Origin: Anaerolineae bacterium
Lineage (GTDB): Bacteria > Chloroflexota > Anaerolineae > Anaerolineales > Villigracilaceae
Length of the DNA: 6,385 bases
Direction of reading: 5' to 3'
NCBI GenBank assembly: GCA_003524705.1
Contig: DQGV01000316.1
Location: 589-6,973, forward strand
Positions 1 through 4,890 of the stretch are shown in pieces. Every line of letters starts with the position of its first letter. The stretch's first letter is position 1. A program made the position numbers and the translations under genes. The notes beneath the pieces are model-generated. The model saw only the letters and a program-made list of their open reading frames with translations, had not been told where the DNA came from and made no database searches.

Positions 1-546
1 AAAACATTTTCAGGTGGGATGAAAAGACGCGTCAATATTGGGGTTGGCTTGTTACACAAACCTCAACTTTTATTTATGGATGAACCCACTGTAGGCATTG
101 ACCCGCAATCTCGCCGCGCGATTTTAGATACGGTCAAAGATTTGAACAAACAAGGCATGACAGTTTTATACACAACCCATTACATGGAAGAAGCCGAAGA
201 ACTTTCGAATCGTGTTGGCATCATTGACCATGGTGAGTTAATCGCCATTGGCACACAAAAAGAATTGACCAGGCAAGTCGGTGAAACTGAAACATTGATT
301 CTGCATGTCGGTGAAAATGAAGACCCATCCGCTTTGATTCCATCATTAAAAGAAATCAAAAATGTTTTGGATGCAAATGTAATTGGTAATGAAATTTCTG
401 TTGTCACGCCTTCTGCAAAAGATGTATTGGCATCTGTTGTGACCAAAGCCAACGAACGCGGAATCAAGATTCATTCGATTGATATTCGCGAGCCGAATCT
501 TGAAGCGGTATTTTTGCATCTTACTGGACGCGCATTGCGTGATTAG
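1..546 (+). CDS. ABC exporter ATP-binding protein, C-terminal part (5' truncated by window)
   Basis: This is the ATP-hydrolysing subunit of a probable ABC-2 type exporter, acting on the cytoplasmic face of the membrane. The reading frame is open from base 1, so the ATG at 19 is internal and not the start. The 181 visible residues begin in the ABC signature (FSGGMKRR, residues 3-10). They continue with Walker B (LLFMDEP, 23-29), the D-loop (VGIDP, 31-35) and the H-loop histidine (H60). The Walker A and Q-loop half, roughly 130 residues, lies outside the window. The last 100 or so residues form the C-terminal extension typical of DrrA/CcmA-like ATPases and end in PNLEAVFLHLTGRALRD, a hallmark of that group. 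Two ABC-2 permease genes follow on the same strand, so the three probably form one transporter. The substrate (drug, lipid or polysaccharide) cannot be read from the sequence. The TAG stop at 544-546 is also the first triplet of a repeat array. Confidence 0.95.
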   Translation, partial: KTFSGGMKRRVNIGVGLLHKPQLLFMDEPTVGIDPQSRRAILDTVKDLNKQGMTVLYTTHYMEEAEELSNRVGIIDHGELIAIGTQKELTRQVGETETLILHVGENEDPSALIPSLKEIKNVLDANVIGNEISVVTPSAKDVLASVVTKANERGIKIHSIDIREPNLEAVFLHLTGRALRD

Positions 547-606
547 ACGATAGATCATTGACCGTAGACCATAAAAACGGTCTATCGTCCATTGTCCATC
601 GTCAAA
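544..606. repeat. Inverted arrays of 7-base units, GACC/GGTC family
   Basis: The gap between the ATPase and first permease genes is almost entirely a 7-base-period repeat. Units in phase begin at 544, 551, 558 and 565 (consensus near TAGACCA). After an A-rich centre (572-578) come units in the opposite orientation at 579, 586, 593 and 600 (consensus near CGTCCAT). GACGATAGATC (546-556) can pair with GGTCTATCGTC (579-589) with one G-T wobble. GACCGT (560-565) can pair alternatively with ACGGTC (577-582). No T-run follows, so this is not a typical terminator. It may affect mRNA folding or processing between the two genes. Confidence 0.8.
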
Positions 607-618
607 TACGGAGTATTT

Positions 619-1872
619 ATGTTAAAAACTTTCCTCATCGGACTCAAAGATTTAAAAATCGCATTTCGTGACCGTGCCGCAATTATATTTATGTTACTCA
701 CGCCATTTTTATTAACCATCGGCATGGGACTCGTCACTGGAAGATTTTCAAGCAACGATAACAGCGGCGCGTTAAACATTCCGATTGTGATTGTCAACTT
801 GGATAATGATGCATTGGGAGATACTTTAGTAGAAGTATTCTCATCGGAAGAATTGGCTGACTTGCTAGAAACAACTACAAGTCAAGATGCAGAAGCGGCG
901 CGTTTGTTAGTGGATGAAGATGAAATCACAGTCGCCATCATCATCCCCGCAGGATTCACACAAAATATTTTTTCTGCAAACGCGAGTCAAAGCGAAGAAT
1001 ATCAAATTGAATTTTATGCAAATCCATCACGCCCAACGAGTGCAGGCATAGTCAAAACAATTTTAGATGGTTTCATGGCGCGTGTGGATGAAATGCGTGT
1101 TGGCGGAATTACTTCTGTTGCACAATTAATTATCAGCGGAAGAATTTCACCTGAAGAAGCGAATGCAGTTGGTGAAGAAATAGGTGCGCGTTTTGAAAAC
1201 ACGCCAACTGATTCTGATGAAACATTGATTACATTAAATACTTCAACCAATCAAACTCAAACAAACGAAGTAGATATGCTGGCATATATTGCGCCAGGCA
1301 TGGCACTCATGTTTTTGATGTACACCGTTAGTTATGGTGGTCGTTCTATTCTCGCAGAAAAATCAGGCGGCACATTAACTCGTTTGCTCGTTACGCCAAC
1401 AAACTCGATGCAAATTTTAGGCGGCAAAGTGTTTGGCATTTTCTTAACAGGCGCGGCACAAATGTTTATTCTGATTGGTGCAACCACTTTGCTTTTTCAA
1501 TTGCAATGGGGCGATATGCTTGGCGTTGTGTTAATTGTTTTTGCGGCAGTGTTTGGTGCAACAGGTTGGGGTTTGTTAATCACTGCTTTTGCGCGCACAC
1601 CGAATCAAGTTGGTAGTGTGGGTTCGGCTGTGATGTTGATTTTTGCAATCATGGGCGGCAGTTTTCTTGAAGTTGATACCATGCCTGCTTTTGTGCAAAC
1701 GTTAAGCAAGATTACTCCCAACGCTTGGGCATTAGATGGATTCGCATCACTTGCATTTGGAGGAAACATCGCTTCTTTGACTACGCCTCTACTTGCTCTG
1801 CTGACGATGGGCATCCTCTTGTTTTTGGTTTCTGCGTTTTTATTTGGACGAAAGAATTTGGTACAAAAATGA
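619..1872 (+). CDS. ABC-2 type transporter permease (first of two)
   Basis: This is an integral membrane subunit of an ABC-2 exporter, 417 residues from the chosen start, which is usual for the ABC2_membrane_3-type family. There is one N-terminal membrane helix (about residues 19-40). A large acidic extracytoplasmic domain (about 45-220) follows, then a cluster of about five or six helices to the end. Just after the first helix of that cluster is the conserved cytoplasmic stretch EKSGGTLTRLLVTP (247-260), typical of this family. The start at 619 is preferred because GGAG at 610-613 lies five bases upstream. An in-frame ATG at 592 lies inside the repeat array and has no ribosome-binding site. 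The gene follows its ATPase by 72 bases and precedes a second, similar permease, so a heterodimeric membrane domain is likely. The exported substrate is unknown. Confidence 0.93.
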   Translation: MLKTFLIGLKDLKIAFRDRAAIIFMLLTPFLLTIGMGLVTGRFSSNDNSGALNIPIVIVNLDNDALGDTLVEVFSSEELADLLETTTSQDAEAARLLVDEDEITVAIIIPAGFTQNIFSANASQSEEYQIEFYANPSRPTSAGIVKTILDGFMARVDEMRVGGITSVAQLIISGRISPEEANAVGEEIGARFENTPTDSDETLITLNTSTNQTQTNEVDMLAYIAPGMALMFLMYTVSYGGRSILAEKSGGTLTRLLVTPTNSMQILGGKVFGIFLTGAAQMFILIGATTLLFQLQWGDMLGVVLIVFAAVFGATGWGLLITAFARTPNQVGSVGSAVMLIFAIMGGSFLEVDTMPAFVQTLSKITPNAWALDGFASLAFGGNIASLTTPLLALLTMGILLFLVSAFLFGRKNLVQK

Positions 1873-1897
1873 TTTAACCTCAAAACACAAGAGCCTA

Positions 1898-1967
1898 GCC
1901 ACAGAGCACACGGAGATCACTGAGTCTCTGATTAATTTTTCTCTGTGGACTCTGTGCTCTCTGTGGC
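1898..1967. repeat. Hairpin of 9-base-period arrays, CCACAGAG/CTCTGTGG family
   Basis: A 27-base left arm (1898-1924, starting GCCACAGAG) faces a 27-base right arm (1941-1967, ending CTCTGTGGC). By hand alignment 21 of 27 positions pair, around a 16-base AT-rich loop. Each arm is itself a tandem of 9-base units: CTCTGTGGA, CTCTGTGCT and CTCTGTGGC on the right, and diverged NNCACNGAG units on the left. It lies between the two permease genes, 26 bases after the stop of the first and ending 20 bases before the start of the second. Similar CCACAGAG...CTCTGTGG elements are recalled from intergenic regions of several bacterial phyla. No T-tract follows the stem. Confidence 0.8.
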
Positions 1968-1987
1968 AAAAGGTTTTGGAGTAAAAA

Positions 1988-3181
1988 ATGAAAAAAATAT
2001 TTGCAATTGCATGGAAAGATGCAATCATACGTTTCGCAAGTTCATCAGAATTATTGTTCTTCATCGTCTTACCGATTATTTTTATATTCCTTATCTCAGG
2101 TGGCATACCTACTGGTGATGAAGATAATCGCAGACGTTTATTAGTCGTTGACCAGGCGGACACGACCATTTCGCAAGAATTGGTTTCGGAGTTAGAAAAT
2201 TCAACAAGCGTCAGACCAGATGTCATGTCAATGGAAGAAGCGGAAGCAGAATTTGAGTCACGTGGTGCGGCGGCGATGTTAATCATCCCTGCAAGTTTTG
2301 ATATCGAATCCATTCAAAATGGAACGGCTGAATTAGATTTTCGTGGTCAACCAAATGATATTGATTCAAGTATTGCGCAACGTGCCGTTGAAACTGCGAT
2401 ACAAAAAGTAGGCAGTGTGTTTAGTGCCACAAACATGGCATTAGAAGAAGCTAAAGCACGCGGAACTTTTGAATCATCGGAAGATGAGCAAGCCTATTTC
2501 AATGCCGCTTTAGAAACAGCAAAAACTTTGCAAGCGGATTCACCTGAACGAATCAAAACAATTCAAGGTAACACGCCTGATGATTTTGATTATGACCCGC
2601 AAGCCAATACTTCGGCAGGTCAATTGATTACATGGGTGTTTATTCCGCTGTTTGGAATCTCAGCCTTGTTTGCGTATGAAAGACAACAAGGAACATTGAG
2701 ACGTGTTCTCACAACCCCAACCAGCAAAGCAACATTTTTACTTGGCACAATTTCTGGTCAGGTAGTAATGGCGTTGATTCAAATGACGTTGTTAGTTTTG
2801 TTTGCAGTTTTTACATTCAAATTAAATTGGGGCAACCCAATTGGTCTTTATATCATTCTCACGTGTGCATGTCTCGCCGCCGCCGCCATTGGAACAACGA
2901 TGGGAACATTTATCAAATCAGAAGGTCAGGCAACTGGATTAAGCATCATGGCTGGCATGATGATGGCTATGCTAGGCGGATGTATGTATCCAATCGAATT
3001 GTTTCCGCCGTTTATGCAAAGCCTGGCACGCATCTTCCCCACCACTTGGGCAATGCAAGGATTAATTGACTTATCTTTACGTGGTGCAGGCATTGTAGAC
3101 ATTCTTCCCGAAGCAGGTGCATTGATTGGTTTTGCTGTTTTGTTTTTCGGAATCGGCGTGATGAGGTTTCGGTATGAGTAA
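1988..3181 (+). CDS. ABC-2 type transporter permease (second of two)
   Basis: This is the second membrane subunit of the same exporter, 397 residues. Its layout parallels the first: one N-terminal helix (about residues 20-40, rich in Phe and Ile), an extracytoplasmic domain (about 45-205), then about five helices. The family-typical cytoplasmic segment ERQQGTLRRVLTTP is at 231-244. The extracytoplasmic domain contains a charged, probably helical stretch rich in Glu and Ala. The protein ends in RFRYE. Start choice is clear: GGAG at 1978-1981 lies six bases before the ATG. The two permeases are clearly different in sequence, so they probably pair as a heterodimer with two copies of the ATPase. 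They share one strand with the ATPase gene and are separated by repeat-filled gaps of 72 and 115 bases. The TAA stop lies one base before the next repeat array. Confidence 0.93.
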   Translation: MKKIFAIAWKDAIIRFASSSELLFFIVLPIIFIFLISGGIPTGDEDNRRRLLVVDQADTTISQELVSELENSTSVRPDVMSMEEAEAEFESRGAAAMLIIPASFDIESIQNGTAELDFRGQPNDIDSSIAQRAVETAIQKVGSVFSATNMALEEAKARGTFESSEDEQAYFNAALETAKTLQADSPERIKTIQGNTPDDFDYDPQANTSAGQLITWVFIPLFGISALFAYERQQGTLRRVLTTPTSKATFLLGTISGQVVMALIQMTLLVLFAVFTFKLNWGNPIGLYIILTCACLAAAAIGTTMGTFIKSEGQATGLSIMAGMMMAMLGGCMYPIELFPPFMQSLARIFPTTWAMQGLIDLSLRGAGIVDILPEAGALIGFAVLFFGIGVMRFRYE

Positions 3182-3182
3182 T

Positions 3183-3217
3183 ACAGAAGGCAGTTGGCAA
3201 AAGGCAGAATGCAGAGG
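3183..3217 (-). repeat. Left 7-base array of the S23 cassette (GCAGAAN units)
   Basis: Five units of seven bases run in exact phase from 3183, 3190, 3197, 3204 and 3211, with consensus GCAGAAG on the + strand (CTTCTGC on the - strand). The array starts one base after the stop of the second permease gene and ends just before the ribosome-binding site of the four-helix-bundle gene. It is the reverse complement of the array downstream of that gene. GCAGAATGCAGA (3204-3215) is an exact 12-base inverted match to TCTGCATTCTGC (3644-3655). Confidence 0.85.
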
Positions 3218-3233
3218 TTGAAGGAGAATTGAC

Positions 3234-3632
3234 ATGGCTTATCAAGAGTTAAAGGGACATCGTGATTTGAAGGTTTATCAATTGGCTTATAAATTGGCGA
3301 TGGAAATTTTTAATGAGTCGAAATCTTTTCCAAAAGAAGAGAAGTATTCTTTAACTGACCAGATTCGCCGTTCATCTCGTAGTGTCGCCGCAAATATCGC
3401 TGAAGGTTTTCGCAAGAGACAATATCCAAAGATGTTTGTCAGCAAACTTGCAGACTCTGATGGCGAAGCAACAGAGACTCAAGTGTGGTTAGATTTTGCA
3501 AAAGACTGTGACTATCTCTTACCTGAAAAACATGCAGAACTTATCAAAGGATATGAAGAAGTTGGCAAAATGCTTGGAACGATGATGTCTATGCCAGAAA
3601 AATTTGCGCCACGAAACCAAGTCCGCGAATAA
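3234..3632 (+). CDS. Four-helix-bundle protein, S23 / 23S rRNA-intervening-sequence family
   Basis: This is a soluble helical protein of 132 residues, close to the family's usual 115-130. The family was first found encoded in intervening sequences of 23S rRNA genes and is now known as free-standing genes in many bacteria; its biochemical role is not established. Recognisable features are the opening HRDLKVYQLAYKLAMEIF (9-26), then FPKEEKYSLTDQIRRSS (32-48), the hallmark VAANIAEGFRKR (51-62), and the third-helix motif TETQVWLDFA (80-89). The last 15 or so residues are polar and probably disordered. The start is supported by AAGGAG at 3221-3226, seven bases before the ATG. The gene is bracketed by oppositely oriented arrays of 7-base repeats. 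It has no evident link to the ABC exporter on its left or the acetyltransferase on its right, which suggests it arrived as a unit. No rRNA sequence surrounds it. Confidence 0.92.
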   Translation: MAYQELKGHRDLKVYQLAYKLAMEIFNESKSFPKEEKYSLTDQIRRSSRSVAANIAEGFRKRQYPKMFVSKLADSDGEATETQVWLDFAKDCDYLLPEKHAELIKGYEEVGKMLGTMMSMPEKFAPRNQVRE

Positions 3633-3636
3633 CTCA

Positions 3637-3692
3637 TCTGCTTTCTGCATTCTGCTCTCCGCTTTCTGCATTCCGCTTTCTGCCTACTGAAT
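3637..3692 (+). repeat. Right 7-base array of the S23 cassette (TCTGCNT units)
   Basis: Seven units in exact phase start at 3637, 3644, 3651, 3658, 3665, 3672 and 3679, with consensus TCTGCTT or TCTGCAT. Two carry TCC in place of TCT. A degenerate eighth unit (ACTGAAT, 3686) follows. The array starts four bases after the stop of the four-helix-bundle gene. It runs into the 3' end of the convergent acetyltransferase gene, supplying that gene's TAG stop and final Gln codon. It is inverted relative to the array at 3183-3217. It contains no hairpin with a T-run, so no classical terminator is seen between these convergent genes. Confidence 0.88.
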
Positions 3693-4142
3693 AATTTTCT
3701 CAAAAAACAAACTCAGCGGATCTGCTTTATATTCTCCAAAATGAGCAATTTCCTTAAACCCCCAGCCGCGATACAAAGCAATCGCATCTTTTTGGTGAAT
3801 GCCAGTTTCTAGTCTCAATTTATAAATTCCATTTTCTTTCGTATATTTTGACAATTCCTCAAGCATCAACTTTGCCAAGCCAAATCCGCGAAATTCTGGA
3901 CGGACGTACATGCGTTTTACTTCGCCATATTCTGTCCCAAAGAATTGAACTCCCCCGCAACCTGCTGGCACACCATCTTTACGAGTGATAAAAAATGTGA
4001 CATTTTGTTTAATCAATTTTTCAACACTATACCCATGCCTACTTTCGCTTGGATAAAACGGTGCAAGGTCACTTTCTAAGCCTTCAATCAATTGGATTGC
4101 ATCGGGTGTATCAGGTCTCTCTTTTGTGATTACGACAGTCAT
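3684..4142 (-). CDS. GNAT family N-acetyltransferase
   Basis: This is a cytoplasmic enzyme expected to transfer an acetyl group from acetyl-CoA to an amine; the substrate is unknown. It has 152 residues, a normal size for a single-domain GNAT. Visible features are the central strand EVKRMYVRPEF (74-84), then the acetyl-CoA pyrophosphate-binding loop RGFGLA (85-90, fitting R-x-x-G-x-G/A) and its following helix. The C-terminal motif DAIALYRGWGFKEI is also typical. The start at 4142 is chosen because GGAG (4151-4154 on the complement) lies eight bases upstream and a perfect TATAAT lies just beyond it. The longer ATG at 4181 lies upstream of that promoter element and has no ribosome-binding site. 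The gene converges on the four-helix-bundle gene and diverges from the TRAP operon. Its last codon and stop lie within the 7-base repeat array, so the original C-terminus may have been altered slightly. Confidence 0.92.
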   Translation of the reverse strand: MTVVITKERPDTPDAIQLIEGLESDLAPFYPSESRHGYSVEKLIKQNVTFFITRKDGVPAGCGGVQFFGTEYGEVKRMYVRPEFRGFGLAKLMLEELSKYTKENGIYKLRLETGIHQKDAIALYRGWGFKEIAHFGEYKADPLSLFFEKIIQ

Positions 4143-4170
4143 AATTACTTCTCCATTGAAATTTGTATTG

Positions 4171-4176
4171 ATTATA
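4171..4176 (-). promoter_or_regulatory. Candidate -10 element of the acetyltransferase promoter
   Basis: The complement reads TATAAT exactly. Transcription would begin near 4164, giving a leader of about 22 bases that contains the GGAG ribosome-binding site. No good TTGACA match lies 16-18 bases upstream. That position is instead occupied by the palindrome at 4191-4214, which fits an activator-dependent promoter. This is inferred from sequence alone. Confidence 0.5.
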
Positions 4177-4190
4177 GACATTTTTTGGAT

Positions 4191-4214
4191 TTGACGTGAT
4201 AAGATTCACGTCAA
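4191..4214. promoter_or_regulatory. Palindromic operator candidate, CRP/FNR-like geometry
   Basis: TTGACGTGA and its exact complement TCACGTCAA are separated by six bases, a perfect 9-base inverted repeat. The core GTGA-N6-TCAC matches the half-site sequence and spacing of CRP-type regulators. It lies in the divergent region between the acetyltransferase and TRAP genes. Its centre is about 39 bases upstream of the predicted acetyltransferase transcription start, near the usual class II activator position. It also overlaps the chosen dctQ start codon, so binding or an RNA hairpin could restrain dctQ. No regulator gene is visible in the window. Confidence 0.55.
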
Positions 4215-4768
4215 TGAATGTATTACTCAAATTTTCCAAAGTTATAGATAGTTTTACAGAACGTTTAGGTCAAGCATCTGCTTTCTGCGTTCTGCTTACT
4301 GTATGTGTTGGCTTTTACAACGTCATCGCTCGTTATCTCGGACGATTTATCGGTGTGAAACTGACCAGCAATCTATTCATCGAATTACAGTGGTATCTCT
4401 TCTCGCTAACATTTCTACTCGGCTTCGCTTACATCCTCAAACACGGACTCAATGTCCGCGTGGATTTTTTGTATGCCAATTGGTCTGAGAAAAGAAAAGC
4501 ATGGGTAGATTTAATTGGTCATTCAATATTTCTAATTATATTTTGTATTATTGGTTTATATGTCACCACACAACCTGTTTTGCAATCATGGGGTTTACTT
4601 CCCAATGGAACCTTTGGCACATGGGAAATGTCACCAGACCCTGATGGTCTTCCCCGTGCTCCAATCAAATCTATGTTATGGGTTGGGTTCACAATGTTAT
4701 TGTTGCAAACATTTTCTGAAATTATAAAAAATATTTCTATTATTAAAGGTAATCCGTTGGTCGAGTAG
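4214..4768 (+). CDS. dctQ: TRAP transporter small permease (DctQ-type, FcbT2-like)
   Basis: This is the small membrane subunit of a TRAP importer, a secondary transporter driven by an ion gradient that takes up carboxylates and related solutes delivered by a binding protein. It has 184 residues and four predicted helices. Features typical of the mannitol/chloroaromatic (FcbT2) group are [14 protein letters not shown] (34-47), [22 protein letters not shown] (57-78) with NVRVDFLY, and [13 protein letters not shown] (140-152). The start is uncertain. ATG at 4214 fits the family N-terminus, whereas a GTG at 4196 has a weak GGA upstream and would add six residues; neither has a strong ribosome-binding site. 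Two oddities involve repeats: residues 22-30 in the first helix are encoded by in-phase TCTGC 7-base units, and the last residues (LVE) with the TAG stop are encoded by the next repeat element. The symbol names the family, not a proven dicarboxylate substrate. Confidence 0.92.
   Translation: MNVLLKFSKVIDSFTERLGQASAFCVLLTVCVGFYNVIARYLGRFIGVKLTSNLFIELQWYLFSLTFLLGFAYILKHGLNVRVDFLYANWSEKRKAWVDLIGHSIFLIIFCIIGLYVTTQPVLQSWGLLPNGTFGTWEMSPDPDGLPRAPIKSMLWVGFTMLLLQTFSEIIKNISIIKGNPLVE
4277..4304 (+). repeat. Intragenic 7-base TCTGC array inside dctQ
   Basis: Units start in phase at 4277 (TCTGCTT), 4284 (TCTGCGT) and 4291 (TCTGCTT), followed by the degenerate ACTGTAT at 4298. The first 21 bases match 3637-3657 of the right cassette array at 19 positions. 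Both arrays also close with an ACTG-type unit. Three units equal 21 bases, so the reading frame is kept. The segment encodes Ser-Ala-Phe-Cys-Val-Leu-Leu plus Thr-Val, which is hydrophobic and acceptable in a membrane helix. Confidence 0.65.
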
Positions 4769-4876
4769 GCGATGATCTTCCGCCGTATCGAGACCAACAT
4801 GTTAATAGAATACTCTTATTAAACTTGTGGTCTCGATACGTTCTTCGCAACAAACGCTCAGAACTACTCGACCACC
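4757..4876. repeat. Paired inverted repeat element, GGTCGAGTAG...CGTATCGAGACC family
   Basis: Two related units lie in opposite orientation between dctQ and dctM. The left (4757-4797) begins with GGTCGAGTAG and ends with CGTATCGAGACCA. The right (4828-4876) begins with TGGTCTCGATACG and ends with CTACTCGACC. CGTATCGAGACCA (4784-4796) is an exact 13-base complement of 4828-4840, and GGTCGAGTAG (4759-4768) is an exact complement of 4864-4873. The whole could therefore fold into a long interrupted stem around a 31-base AT-rich spacer. The unit centres differ. The left unit supplies the TAG stop of dctQ. Elements with these ends are recalled as dispersed repeats in Actinobacteria and Chloroflexota. 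Confidence 0.85.
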
Positions 4877-4890
4877 GATATAAACTAATT

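Noticed and set aside
180..558. Open frames on the complement within the ATPase, permease and TRAP genes
   Set aside because: They overlap strongly supported genes, show no recognisable domains and have low-complexity composition, as expected for shadow frames.
592..618. Longer start for the first permease at ATG 592
   Set aside because: The ATG lies inside the GACC repeat array with no ribosome-binding site; the ATG at 619 has GGAG at proper spacing and gives the usual family N-terminus.
1898..1967. Rho-independent terminator after the first permease
   Set aside because: The stem is not followed by a T-run and the next gene in the same direction has a good ribosome-binding site, so termination is unlikely to be its main role.
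3234..3632. 23S rRNA intervening sequence or diversity-generating retroelement accessory gene
   Set aside because: No rRNA sequence flanks the gene, and no reverse transcriptase or template/variable repeat pair is visible nearby.
3633..3683. Bidirectional terminator between the convergent S23 and acetyltransferase genes
   Set aside because: The gap holds only the one-directional TCTGC array, which cannot form a local hairpin.
3637..3692. CRISPR or similar spaced repeat array
   Set aside because: Units are 7 bases and contiguous with no spacers; the 9-base-period element at 1898-1967 fails for the same reason, and no cas gene is present.
4143..4181. Longer start for the acetyltransferase at 4181 (complement)
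   Set aside because: It lies upstream of the perfect TATAAT and has no ribosome-binding site; the start at 4142 has GGAG eight bases upstream.
4825..4890. TTG start at 4825 adding 22 residues to DctM
   Set aside because: The extension is mostly translated repeat element (4828-4876), is highly charged, and does not resemble the DctM N-terminus.
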